From assembly GCA_947311845.1 (NCBI GenBank), contig CAMZMU010000071.1, positions 23,969,236 to 24,033,235 of the forward strand: a DNA stretch of 64,000 nt. Reading direction: 5' to 3'. The notes beneath the pieces were generated by a model. That model searched no databases. It was not told where the DNA came from and saw only the letters and a list, made by a program, of their open reading frames with translations. The position numbers and the translations under genes were made by a program. The stretch is from Poa pratensis. Its lineage: Eukaryota; Streptophyta; Magnoliopsida; Poales; Poaceae. Each line of letters starts with the position of its first letter. Positions within the stretch are counted from its first letter, which is position 1. Positions 20,932 through 32,336 of the stretch are shown piece by piece.

Positions 20932-21462
20932 CTACTTGTTCTGCTTACGCCCTGCCTCCGCGCCATTGTCATCCGCGGCGCGGCGTCGCTTCTTGCCGGT
21001 TGCCTTTTCCTCAGGCGCGTGCTCCTCCTCCTCCTCCGGCTCGTGCTCCTCCTTCTTCGGCCGTGCGTCCTTCTCCGGCGAATCCTCCTCTCGCGCCTCC
21101 TTCTCCGGAGCGTGATCCTCCTTCTCCGGCGCGTCCTCCTCCGGCGCCTCCTCCGACGCCTCCTCGTCGTCGTCGTCGGCGGCGTCGTATTCTTCCTGGC
21201 TAGAATAATACGGCTCCGGCGGGTCCTCCGGCTCCTCTTCCTCCGGCGACTCGTCCTCTTTGGAGTCGTCTTCTCCTTCGCATGAAGACGGCGGTTCCGA
21301 GTCATCGGAGTCGTCTTCTACAGAGCGTGAAGATGGCAGGTCCGAGTCGTCGGGGTCCGAGTCCGGCGGCCCGTCTTGATCCCACCATGGAACTTCACCG
21401 CGGTCTTCTGCGCTCGCGTCGTCGCTCGGGACTTCCTCGTTCTGCCACCAGGGTTCCTCCAT
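20932..21462 (-). CDS. Acidic 176-residue protein encoded in the CACTA element
   Basis: An uninterrupted frame starts MEEPWWQNEEVPSDD. A second tryptophan pair follows (EVPWWDQDG, about residues 28-36), so the N-terminus looks like a duplicated E(E/V)PWW(Q/D) unit. Residues 36-90 are rich in D, S and P; residues 95-155 are mostly E, D, K, A and P (repeated APEK(E/D) and SPEK units); the C-terminus is basic (KKRRRAADD...GRKQNK) and could be a nuclear localisation signal. The layout resembles a disordered nuclear protein or a transactivator-like acidic tail, but I recognise no family. It is too short for a CACTA transposase. It lies 417 bp from the right terminus, so the subterminal region probably acts as its promoter. 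GAG/GAA codon repetition means a chance frame cannot be fully excluded. Confidence 0.5.
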   Translation of the reverse strand: MEEPWWQNEEVPSDDASAEDRGEVPWWDQDGPPDSDPDDSDLPSSRSVEDDSDDSEPPSSCEGEDDSKEDESPEEEEPEDPPEPYYSSQEEYDAADDDDEEASEEAPEEDAPEKEDHAPEKEAREEDSPEKDARPKKEEHEPEEEEEHAPEEKATGKKRRRAADDNGAEAGRKQNK

Positions 21463-21882
21463 GGTGGTTGTGCTAGTGTGGTAGATAATGTGGGAGAGAA
21501 CGAAGGGGAGAATGCGGGACCTGCCTGGCTTCGTGCGGTTCCAGTCACATTTTATTAGCGTCGATCAGGCGGTTCCAATCCCTCGTGAATTAAGCCGCAT
21601 TGAACAGGCGCGCTTCCAGATTGCAACTGCAATTTCCCAAGCATATCGCAAACGGATATACATAAACAACCGTAGCCATAGAGATACATATTGGAAACGG
21701 AGACAAATTTATGACCGTTGCCAATACTTTTGGTAACGGAGATATAAAATTCTCCGTAACCAATGTTTATGGACCAGCCTCTGCCAGGCCTCGTCCGCAA
21801 CGCTAAAATCGCGATTCTCTGTCGCCTAACTCCTGCCGTTACCATAGAGGGGTATCCGATGTGTCGTTCTGTACTAGTGACC

Positions 21883-22720
21883 GCACCTCTTCCAGGAAGT
21901 TGATGTCATCAATCCTCCTCTCAGCTTTTGTGTCTTCATCATAGGCAAGTACCCGGGGGGATCCATGCCTGAGTTCTGTTGGCAAGACGGCTTCGGCTCC
22001 ATAGACAAGGAAGAATGGTGTTTCTTGAGTGGCTCTGCTTGGTGTGGTTCTGAGGGACTACAAGACACTTGGTAGATGCTCAATCCAGTTCTTGCCCTTG
22101 TCTTCTAACCTGTCAAAGGTCTTGGTCTTCAAACCCTTTAGGACCTCCGCATTGGCTCGCTCCACTTGCCCATTGCATCTTGGGTAGGACACCGAGGCAA
22201 AACACACCTTGATGCCCAGCTCTTCACAGAAGTTGAGGAAGGATCGGCTTGTGAACTGAGAGCCATTGTCCGTTATGATTCTGTTGGGTACTCCAAAGCG
22301 GTACACGATCCCTTCAATGAACTTGATGGCTGCTTGAGCTGTCTGCCGTGGTATTGGCATCACTTCCACCCACTTTGTGAACTTGTCGATGGCCATGAAA
22401 AGGTACTCATGGCCCCCGACAGACTTCGGTATCTTTCCCACGATGTCTAGCCCCTAGACCGCGAACGGCCAGGAGATTGGAATTGGCTACAGAGCTTGCG
22501 CCGGCTGATGTATGTTCTTCGCATAGTACTGGCAAGCTTCACAGGCCTTGACTAGCTGCTCGGCATCACTGAGGACTGTTGGCCAGTAGAACCCGTGACG
22601 AAAAACTTTCCCCGCCAGTGATCTTGATGCACATGACTTGAACATGTTCCCTCGTGGATGTCCCTTAGCAGTACTTGGCCTTGTTGTTGAGGAATGCAGT
22701 GGAGCTTGACTCCGTTGTCC
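21883..22720 (-). pseudogene. Integrase core of the Gypsy element
   Basis: The minus-strand frame 22441-22058 carries the retroviral-type integrase core. The catalytic acidic residues are in FMAIDKFTKWVE, IITDNGSQFTS and NGQVERANAE, the D-D-E triad. Upstream, near 22700-22600, CIPQQQGQVLLRDIHEGTC with HVHQDHWRGK fits the zinc-binding region. Frames change near 22440 and 22080, so it is broken. The gene resumes at 18962 after the CACTA insertion. Confidence 0.85.
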
Positions 22721-22943
22721 CGTCGCCGGTAGAGCTCGCCGTCGATCATGACGTAGAGCTTGGCTTGACGAGCCACCCGCTCGGCGTCGTGGTCATCCTC
22801 TGGGAGGGCATGCTCCGTGATGTACTTGACGATGTCCCGGGCCCAGGGTGGGTGGGTTCCTTCCACCGGTAGCACCATCCGACAGAAAGAAAGCATAGCT
22901 TCCTTCACCAGAGGGGCTACCGGGTCTTGAGCTTCTGGGCTGG

Positions 22944-23983
22944 CTACCCGTGTTGTCGAGGTAGAAGGGTCGCCAGCCCTCGGCGCAGATCTTGCCGCGA
23001 GCCTCTCGGGTGGAATCGAAGGTCGCCTGAGGACCTCGATGTAGATCCCGGGAGGCACTGGTTCTTGCTTGGACGCCACCTGCGATAGCTCATCCACGGC
23101 CGTGTTTTCTCCCCGTGGGACGTACATAGCCTGGAAGTTGTCGAAGCGCCGCTGCAGCTTCCAGACCTCTTGACGTACGGCGCCATCTGAGGGCACGCAT
23201 ACTCCTTGTTCACTTGCTTGATGACTAACTGAGAGTCACCCTTGACGACGATCTTGCTGATGCCGAGGCCGATGGCAGCACGAAGTCCTGCGAGCAGGCC
23301 CTCGTACTCCGCCGTGTTATTGGAGATGTTCCCTTGGTAGTGCATCTGGACGACGTACTTCAGCCGGTCCCCGGTTGGTGAGGTTAGGACAACCCCCACA
23401 CCTCCTTTCCCTTGGTGTAGGAGTCGTCGAAGTGCATGGTCCAGGCGCTAGGATCTTCTTTCCCGGGGAGGCATGTTTCCTCTTCCGGGTCGTCGAACGC
23501 CGTCTCGGTACACTCGGCCGTGAAGTCCGCTAGCGCCTGACTCTTGATGTTGTCTGTGTGCTCGAACTTGAGGCCGAAATCTTGAAGCTCCGTGGCCCAC
23601 CATGATATACGACCAGTGGCAAGTGGGTTCTCCAGGGGGCTTCTTAGGTTGTACTTGGATACCACCGTGATGGGATGGATTTGGAAGTACGGCCTCATCT
23701 TGCAGGAGGCAATGAGGATTGCCAGCAGCAGCTTCTGCATCATGGGGTACCGCTCATGGGCGTCGCGCAGCACTGCGCTGACGAAGTAGACCAGGTGCTG
23801 CACCTTGCGGGTCGCCGAGTCCTGAAAGGGCTCGGCTTCCCCCACGTCGACGTCTTGGGGTGGGGACGAGGTCGCCCCCGGCGGAGTCTCGTCGGAGGGA
23901 GATTCTCCATTGCTGACAGGCTCCGCACCGTCTGGTAAGGTTGCAGTGACGTCAGGATCGCTAGACCCCTGGTCACCCGGCAT
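22944..23983 (-). pseudogene. Second, archaeal-like RNase H region of the Gypsy element
   Basis: The frame 23399-23160 reads LKYVVQMHYQGNISNNTAEY, then EGLLAGLRAAIGLGISKIVV and KGDSQLVIKQVNKEYAC. The NNTAEYEGLLAGL and GDSQLVI motifs are typical of archaeal-type RNase H1, with E and D as catalytic candidates. Upstream (23983-23384) are the tail of the ordinary RNase H and the linker (WTMHFDDSYTKG gives the first catalytic aspartate region). A second RNase H is a recognised mark of the Tat lineage. At least one frame change occurs near 23390. Confidence 0.75.
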
Positions 23984-25060
23984 CCTTTTCTTGCATGGTT
24001 GTCCCGGGAGAGAGTTCCGGGTCGCTTGCCCTTGATCTTGCTTGACTTCTTCGGAGGAGCGTCACGCTCTACCACAAGCACAGCGCTGATCACCTGGTTG
24101 GTGGCAGCAATGTACAGTAGTAGGGGCTCCTTTTCTTCTGGTGCCACGAGGATTGGTGGCGAGGCGAGGTAGCGCTTGAGGGACAGCAGGGCTTCCTCGG
24201 CCTCTGAGGTCCACTCCACGGGGCCTGACTTCTTGAGCATCCTGAAGAACGGTAAGGCCCGCTCCCCAAGCCTTGAGATGAAGTGCCCGAGTGCGGTGAT
24301 GCACCGTTGAGGCGCTGTACGTCCTTGACCCGCCGAGGCGCCTCCATGCGCTCGATTGCCTTGATTTTGTTCGGATTCGCCTCGATCCCTCGGTGAGAGA
24401 CCAGGAAACCCAGCAGCTTGCCGGAGGGGACCCCGAACACGCACTTGTCGGGGTTGAGCTTGAAGTTGACCCGGCGGAGGTTCTCGAAGGTCTCGTGCAG
24501 GTCTTGGACGAGGGAGTCCTTGTACCGGGTCTTGACCACGATGTCGTCGATGTACGCTTCGACGTTGCGGCCCAGCTGCGGCCCAAGGCATGCTTGCATT
24601 GCGCGCTGGAAGGTAGCGCCGGCGTTCCGAAGGCCAAAAGGCATCCGGGTGTAGCAGTAGCAGCCCTTGGGGGTGATGAAGGCCGTCTTCTCTTGGTTCT
24701 CAAGTGCCATCATGATCTGGTGGTACCCGGAGAAGGCGTCCAAGAAACACAGCAGCTCGCACCCAGCCGTGGAGTCCACGATCATGTCGATCCGCGGCAG
24801 GGGAACGGGTCCTTGGGACAGGCCTTATTCAGGTCTGTGAAGCCGATGCAGAGTCTCCACTTGAAGGTCATGGGCTTCGGTACCACCATGGGGTTGGCCA
24901 CCCAGGTTGGATGGGGAACCAACCGGATGACACTAGCTTCTATCAATTTGTCCACCTCGGCGGTGATGAACTCCAGTTTTTCCTTGCTTTGGTTCCGGAG
25001 AAATTGCTTCACGGGGCGAGCCCCCGGATTGACCGCCAGTTTGTGCTCGATCACCTCCCT
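23600..25060 (-). pseudogene. Reverse transcriptase and RNase H of the Gypsy element
   Basis: The frame 25054-24782 contains IEHKLAVNPGARPVKQ, VIRLVPHPTWVANPMVV and WRLCIGFTDLNKACPKD, the fingers region of Gypsy reverse transcriptase. The frame 24785-24090 continues with LDAFSGYHQIMM, FITPKGCYCYTRMPFGLRNA, then YIDDIVV (catalytic aspartates) and KCVFGVPSGKLLGFLVSHRG. The connection and RNase H follow in other frames (LLSLKRYLASPPILV, LLLYIAATNQVISAVLV). Frame changes near 24785, 24300 and 23990 show it is dead. Confidence 0.9.
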
Positions 25061-25403
25061 TGGAACACCGGGTAAACCTGACGCCTCCCACGCGAAGACA
25101 TCAGAGTTTTCCCGAAGGAAGGCGGCGAGCGCGCTTTCCTATTTATCGGTGAGGCGGGCACCAATGGTGATGGAGCGAACTCCATCGCTGGTTAGCGCCA
25201 CCTTCTTGGTCAGCTACGGATCGCCATGGAATGGCGCCTTCTTGGGGGAGTAGATGTGGAGCCCCCAGGGTGCCCTTCGCCCCCGGGGAGAGCCCCAGTA
25301 TCATCCTCCTGTACACCTTGAGGGACGTCCGCCATGATTGCCACCGTCTGGTTCAGCTGGTGAACGCAGTAGATAGCATCGTCGATGTCGGCCTTGACTT
25401 TGA

Positions 25404-25826
25404 TCACGCCCACGGCGCCGGAATCTTCAGCATGTTGTAGGCGAAGTGGGAGACGGCCATGAACTTGGCCAGAGCAGGTCTGCCAAGTATGGCGTTGTAC
25501 GGGAGCGGAGTGTCGGCTATGTCGAAGACGATTTCCTCGGTGCGGAAGTTCTTGGAGTCGCCGAAGGTGACTGGAAGGGTGATCTTCCCGAGGGGTCGAG
25601 TAACACTTCCGTTCACGCCTTGGAACACCCGGTGTCTTGCAGGCGAGACAGGGGAATTTGAAGGATAGCCAGGACCTTTGCTGTCAGTAGGTTGAGGCTG
25701 GAGCCTCCGTCGACCAGCATCTTGGTGACCTTGTAGTTGTGGATGACGGGCGACACGATCAGCGGTAGGGTCCCAACCCCGGCAGTGTTAGCAGGGTGGT
25801 CTTCTGGGTCGAAGGTGATGACTTGA
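25404..25826 (-). pseudogene. Protease region of the Gypsy element
   Basis: The minus-strand frames contain VTKMLVDGGSSLNLL, whose DGGS is at the active-site position of retroelement aspartic proteases, and downstream YNAILGRPALAKFMAV, the ILGR motif that closes the domain. A frame change lies near 25625. The upstream part was separated from gag by the nested element 25827-32331. Confidence 0.8.
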
Positions 25827-27308
25827 TGATACGTCCAAAATGTATCTATAATTTTTGATTGTTTCATGCCATTTTTATGCTTTTAGCACTTGTTTTATAT
25901 TAAGTTTATTATTTATTTGGACTAACCTACTAATAGTTGCAAAAGTGCACAATGTTCTTGTTTTACTCTTTGATGTGTAGAAATTATCAAGAATACAAGA
26001 GGAAACCTTGTTGGAGTCGAATTGGGACTTTCCTGAAATCTGTCTGAGAACTTTTTACGAAGATTGCCAGTTTGACCCTCGAAGATGACGTCAAATGGAG
26101 ACCTGGCTTTACGAAAGTTGTCACAATTTTCCATACGAAGATTTTAAGCCCGAGATCAGCCCAATCGGAGTTCGGACGCGGCCTGTAGGCCCGTTTTGGT
26201 GGAACCCTAAAAGGGGGTGACGGAAATCCGAGAAGATATATAAAGGGAGGAAACCTAATTCGTGGAGGACTCCTCCACCCACGAATTTCAGCCACCAAAA
26301 GCCACGTTTTTGCCTCCCCCATGGATCCCATCTCCATGGGGGAGGGCTCCCAAGAAGCCATGAAGGAGGGAGGCTAAGGGGCGGCGCTCCCCATGCCGGC
26401 GGCGGGGGAGCCCCGCACCGCCGGCGCCGCGCCGCCCTGCGCCCTCGCTGCCCTCTCCGCCGTCTTCACCGCCATCTCCATCACCATCTCCTCCTTGTAT
26501 TCAGTGGTTCATCCTCCCACAAACCTCTGTACCGTCCTATGTAAACATGGTGTTTGATGCTATAATATTTATCCTATGATTTACATCATGTTTCCGTAGT
26601 TTATTTGTCTTTTGATTGCTTAATTGAATGCATGAGGTTCATTAGAGTTGTATGTCTATATGGTGCTGTCCTTTGGTGTCCATTATATTTGTGCGCGCAT
26701 GGATCAAACACCCTAGGGTTGGTAGTATTTGTAACGAAGCGGGGGAAGTTCTGCCGGAGTGACAGAAACCTGAGAACGCGAACCGATTAGTTGCACGTAT
26801 GGGAGTAAGAGGACCTTGAACTTAAGGCTATGGTTGGGGAAACCTTAATGCATTGTTAGTATTTGCGGATGCTTGCTAACAATCCAATCATATAGTACTT
26901 GTAATCCCAAGTAGTGGAGTGCATGTATATTTAGCCTCTCCCACATAGAAAACTGCATCGAAGACAATGAACCAAGTACCTTCACTAATTAATCTTGGAC
27001 AAAGCCACCACAATTACCACCACTTTTCCACACTCATGGTACTGTTAGTATATGGTTACTTAGTGTATTTATTGCTGCAGCACTAACATTTACTTTCTTG
27101 TATTTATTATCTTGCAAAACTACCTCTCATACCCGTATTGCTACGTAGTTTTATTTCTAGATAATGCAAACGTTTAGTGTGCGTAGAGTTGTATCAGTGG
27201 TTGATAGAACTTGAGAGAATACTTATCCTACCTTTAGCTCCTCGTTGGGTTCGACACTCTTACTTATCGAAAAGGCTACACGCGATCCCCTATACTTGTG
27301 GGTTATCA
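25827..27308 (+). repeat. 5' LTR of the nested LARD-like element
   Basis: 1482 bp, TGATA...TATCA. A TATA box, TATATAAA, lies at 26237-26244. Differences from the 3' LTR include the short G/A-rich stretch near 26405 and single-base changes near 25841, 26108 and 27090. The 124-codon minus-strand frame inside is not considered coding. Confidence 0.92.
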
Positions 27309-30300
27309 AGACCTTTTCTGGCGCCGTTGCCGGGGAGCCATAGCGTAGGTTAATGTTCTTGTGTGCACTTGTTTGCTTTATCTCTAAGTAGTTTTTATTT
27401 TCAGTATTAAGTTGTTCTTTATCTTACTATGGATAGGGAATGCGAATTACAAAAAAAATTAGGTGTAGTTGTTATCTAAAAACGTTTTCAAAAAGAAAAG
27501 TGATTGGAAAGATGAGTAATGGTTAACGATTGTGTTCATGCCTATGAAACCAAAACAAATCTTTCCATGGAAGCTTTTCATTAAAAACATGTAAATATTG
27601 TGTATATACCTCTGTACATAAAAATAAAATGCTAATTATAGTCTAGTTAATTGAAAGTTGATAGTTTTACTTTGCTGTCCAGAAACAGATTTTCTGTGCT
27701 CCACCGTATTAAATGTTTAAAATCACCAGAACGTGATCTTGATCTGAAATTTCTTGAGTGCAAAGTGATGCTTATTAGCTTTCTTTCATTAGACTAACTT
27801 TTTCTGATTTAAGGTACGTAGATGTCGAAAAATTCGATCTTTACTGACTGTTCTGTTTAGACAGATTTTGTGCTTCTCTGTAAAAAAATCGTGATAAATC
27901 TCAGAATAGTATTTTGACTTGAAAATTTTTGTGCATAAACCTGAGATTATTATCTTTCTTTCATTAGACTAAAGTTTTTCGATTTGAGCTACTTAACTAT
28001 CTCGTTGAATGCCATCTTTACGGACTGTTCAGTTTTGACAGATTTCTTTGTTTATTCAATATTGTACTTGGTGTTGTTAGTTTCATTAGTTTTTCGACGG
28101 ACAACGGAAATCATGAACACCTTAGTATATACAGTGGCTAATGTTGAGTAAAATTATAAAACTTGTCAATGCTTGAACATGAGTGGATTTTATTTAATGA
28201 GTACTAACCCTACTAATGAGTTTTGTGAAGTTTTATGTGGATGTAGCTTATAAGATCTAATCAATATGGTGATATGAGATGAATAAGAAGACGCAAGAGC
28301 TCAAGCTTGGGGATGTGTAGGTGCATCCCAAGAACATATTCAAGAAGATACAATCATCTAAGCTTGGGGATGCCCGAGTCATCCCCCTATTCATCAACTA
28401 ACATGAGGTTGTCTCGTTCATACTCTATATTACCCGTCCACATGATATGTATTGTCTTAACTTGTATTATAATTGCTTTTATATGTCTTGGTTTTACCTT
28501 CTTTAGTTTTATTAGGCTCCTTATTTGGTTTCGATTGCTTCTTTACTTTCACTTATAAATTCAAAATAACAAAAATATTTTCTTTTGTTTTGCTTCTTTG
28601 TTTGGTTCTTTATTTGGGTTTTACTTTTGATTTTTTTTAGAGTTTTCCTTGCTGTAGCTAGCATGTTTAGGTCTTGCTTAGCCTCTGGTTTCTTAGTTTA
28701 TCAAAAATAAAGTACCAAGTTTTATCCATTTAGCTTAGTTGATACATATGTAAAAAGTGATTTTCTGTTTTCGGTATCTACTGCTTATTGCGCGATTTTT
28801 CATATTTTACTGGAAGCTCTAAAAATCACGAAAAATTACTGATGTTGTAGCACCTAATCCTCTGCATGTACAAAAATTGGCTAAAATTTCGGGCATGTTT
28901 AAGTGCACCTAAAAATTGCGTTTTCCAGCTGCTGTTTTTCTGGACAGATTCTGACTTTTGTTGCAAGAGTGGCCTCTTTTCGTTTTCATTTGATTTTTAA
29001 TGGTTCTTACCTTTCATTTATAAGTTGGCCATTTAAGCAACCTTTCTGTAACTTAAAAACAAAATTTTATTTGGTTTAATAGTAGCACTTGGGAAATATT
29101 ATCTATTGTACTAATGTCTAACCGCAGAAAAGAATGGGAAAGTTTTTGTGTTGAAGTTTTTTCACAGAGAATGAAGGAACACCAAACTATGGAATATTGA
29201 AGAATTACCAAAGTCATAAGCTTGGGGATGTCCCCGCATCCCTCTTCATCAATAACCCCACGGTTTGCAAACCTTTAAACTTTGTTTTTTGAGCAACATA
29301 GGAACTTAACTAAACTTGAAGCGGCTGTATTTTATTATCTATCTTAGCATCAAACACCAGTTACATTAATAAGTGGATCGTCACATATTTTATTTATCCT
29401 CTGTTTTCAATGTTTACTTGGTTAATGGATTACTTGTTGAAACTTAAAAATGATGTGTGAATAATACTGTTTAGTAGTTTATGTTTTCTTATGGTTAGTC
29501 TCAACTAGCTAATAGTGCATATTATGTTATTTTGATATCAACATGCATTGTCCTGTTCAAAATGGTATGGTAGGTGGTATCCTCCTCTGAATAATTCACT
29601 TGAATCGACTTGGCACATGCTCACACATGTTATGACTGAAAAATAAAAGTCAATTAAGCCTTGATGATCTATTTTGCCTCAGAGTTTTAGTATCGTTTTT
29701 ATGCCTCCGTTAATTTTATTTTGTCGCAAGCATGATTATGACCGTTATCGCTCTCGTGGTTGTCGCTTCCCAGTCTATTGCTAGCCTTCACTTGTACTGA
29801 GCGGGAATGCTGCTCGTGCATCCAAATCCTTAAAACCAAGTTATCCCAAAGAGTCCACCAAAAAATTCCTATGCATGGTATTTCAAGCCATTCCAAGTAA
29901 ATTTGCATGTGCTACCTTTAAAACCTTCAAAATATTTCTCTTTTTGTGTCAATGTTTACTAGCTCATGAGGAATTAGTGTGGTTATTCTTTATTCTATTT
30001 GTCAAATGGACTTTTACACCTGGACTAGTGGCATATACATCCGCTTATCCAATAACTTGCAAAAAGAGCTGGCAACGGGGTGCCCAGTCCCAATTAATTA
30101 CAACTTTAACCATTAATTCTCTTCACACTTTTGCCCTGATTCATCAGTAAGCAATGACAAACAGTGAAATACCTGAATGTGTGTAAACCAAAGAGAAAGA
30201 GGGATGATCTGCCTTGCTGGTAGAAATAACGTCCTTCATGGGAGCCGCTCTTAAAAGTCCGTTTGACAGGTAGAATACTGTTCTCACCCGCTACCATTCG

Positions 30301-30842
30301 TTGACAATTAACAAACACCTCTCAAAACATTTTTACCTCTGTTTTTAAAACAAAAAGCTCTAGCACGTGTTAATCCCTGCTTCCCTCTGCGAAGGGCCAA
30401 TCTTTTATTTTTATGTTGAGTCACCATCCTTTCTTTGAGCACTTCTTCGAGAGCATAGCTGTCGTTCTTAGTGTAATGTGCTTGTCCCAGAATACGATTA
30501 ATTGAGGTATAACCATGATGCTTTTATCTTTGATATCTCTATATCTAGTCTTCACTTGAACTTCAGAGGTGCCTTGGCATTTATGTTTTGCTCCACAATT
30601 AAGGGCAAGCGAGATACCACTCTATCATGCTATTATGGTCATTACAATCTTGTTGATGTTTATAAATTTCATGTTATAAGCTCTTAGTTCGTTGATACTT
30701 TTCATTAGGAAACATGATTGCTAAGTTTTATTATCCATACATCATGCAATTGTTAAAGACCTGATCATAGCATTTACAATCAAAAATTATTTTGTTATCA
30801 TTTACCTACTCGAGGACGAGCAGGAATTAAGCTTGGGGATGT
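27309..30842 (+). other. Non-coding interior of the LARD-like element with repeated AAGCTTGGGGATG
   Basis: Stops occur in all frames and no protein domain was seen. The primer binding site is at 27319-27336. The motif AAGCTTGGGGATG occurs near 28304, 28361, 29219 and 30829; the last is the polypurine tract next to the 3' LTR. At least two internal copies can fold with a following CATCCCC or CATCCC into a short hairpin. Confidence 0.8.
30829..30842 (+). other. Polypurine tract of the LARD-like element
   Basis: AAGCTTGGGGATGT ends exactly where the 3' LTR begins (TGATACG, 30843). Confidence 0.7.
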
Positions 30843-32331
30843 TGATACGTCCAAAACGTATCTATAATTTTTGATTGTTTCATGCCATTTTTATGCTTTT
30901 AGCACTTGTTTTATATTAAGTTTATTATTTATTTGGACTAACCTACTAATAGTTGCAAAAGTGCACAATGTTCTTGTTTTACTCTTTGATGTGTAGAAAT
31001 TATCAAGAATACAAGAGGAAACCTTGTTGGAGTCGAATTGGGACTTTCCTGAAATCTGTCTGAGAACTTTTTACGAAGATTGCCAGTTTGACCCTCGAAG
31101 ATGACGTCAAATGGAGACCTGGCTGTTACGAAAGTTGTCACAATTTTCCATACGAAGATTTTAAGCCCGAGATCAGCCCAATCGGAGTTCGGACGCGGCC
31201 TGTAGGCCCGTTTTGGTGGAACCCTAAAAGGGGGTGACGGAAATCCGAGAAGATATATAAAGGGAGGAAACCTAATTCGTGGAGGACTCCTCCACCCACG
31301 AATTTCAGCCACCAAAAGCCACGTTTTTGCCTCCCCCATGGATCCCATCTCCATGGGGGAGGGCTCCCAAGAAGCCATGAAGGAGGGAGGCTAAGGGGCG
31401 GCGCTCCCCAGGCCGGCGGCGGGGAAAGGAGTTCCCCGCACCGCCGGCGCCGCGCCGCCCTGCGCCCTCGCTGCCCTCTCCGCCGTCTTCACCGCCATCT
31501 CCATCACCATCTCCTCCTTGTATTCAGTGGTTCATCCTCCCACAAACCTCTGTACCGTCCTATGTAAACATGGTGTTTGATGCTATAATATTTATCCTAT
31601 GATTTACATCATGTTTCCGTAGTTTATTTGTCTTTTGATTGCTTAATTGAATGCATGAGGTTCATTAGAGTTGTATGTCTATATGGTGCTGTCCTTTGGT
31701 GTCCATTATATTTGTGCGCGCATGGATCAAACACCCTAGGGTTGGTAGTATTTGTAACGAAGCGGGGGAAGTTCTGCCGGAGTGACAGAAACCTGAGAAC
31801 GCGAACCGATTAGTTGCACGTATGGGAGTAAGAGGACCTTGAACTTAAGGCTATGGTTGGGGAAACCTTAATGCATTGTTAGTATTTGCGGATGCTTGCT
31901 AACAATCCAATCATATAGTACTTGTAATCCCAAGTAGTGGAGTGCATGTATATTTAGCCTCTCCCACATAGAAAACTGCATCGAAGACAATGAACCAAGT
32001 ACCTTCACTAATTAATCTTGGACAAAGCCACCACAATTACCACCACTTTTCCACACTCATGGTACTGTTAGTATATGGTTACTTAGTGTACTTTATTGCT
32101 GCAGCACTAACTTTTACTTTCTTGTATTTATTATCTTGCAAAACTACCTCTCATACCCGTATTGCTACGTAGTTTTATTTCTAGATAATGCAAACGTTTA
32201 GTGTGCGTAGAGTTGTATCAGTGGTTGATAGAACTTGAGAGAATACTTATCCTACCTTTAGCTCCTCGTTGGGTTCGACACTCTTACTTATCGAAAAGGC
32301 TACACGCGATCCCTATACTTGTGGGTTATCA
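30843..32331 (+). repeat. 3' LTR of the nested LARD-like element
   Basis: 1489 bp, the near-identical partner of 25827-27308. The TATA box TATATAAA is at 31254-31261. Confidence 0.92.
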
Positions 32332-32336
32332 CTTGA

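Larger units (their letters stand above)
18966..21879 (-). mobile_element. CACTA transposon, non-autonomous, 2.9 kb
   Basis: The left end is CACTAGTACAGAACGACAC (18966) and the right end is its reverse complement, GTGTCGTTCTGTACTAGTG (ending 21879). The 3-bp TSD ACC is at 18963-18965 and 21880-21882. Subterminal repeats with the core GTAACGGAG/CTCCGTTAC recur near both ends (19070, 19155, 21735 and 21755), where CACTA transposases bind. No transposase was found. Two minus-strand ORFs (21462-20932 and 19690-19379) are carried inside. It split the integrase gene of the Gypsy element. Confidence 0.93.
25827..32331 (+). mobile_element. Young non-coding LTR retrotransposon (LARD-like), nested in the Gypsy element
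   Basis: LTRs at 25827-27308 and 30843-32331 both begin TGATACGTCC and end GGTTATCA. The TSD CTTGA is at 25822-25826 and 32332-32336. A primer binding site, TGGCGCCGTTGCCGGGGA (27319-27336), and a polypurine tract (30829-30842) set plus-strand orientation. The 3.5-kb interior has no gag or pol frame, so the element depends on proteins from elsewhere. The LTRs differ by only a handful of substitutions and small indels by eye, so this insertion is much younger than its host. Confidence 0.92.

Noticed and set aside
24393..25253. 286-codon plus-strand frame
   Set aside because: It is the complement of the Gypsy reverse transcriptase; GC-rich codons keep the opposite strand open. The minus strand has the YIDD and other motifs.
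25987..26361. 124-codon frame in the LARD LTR
   Set aside because: It overlaps the TATA box and leader region of the LTR on the opposite strand and shows no domain.
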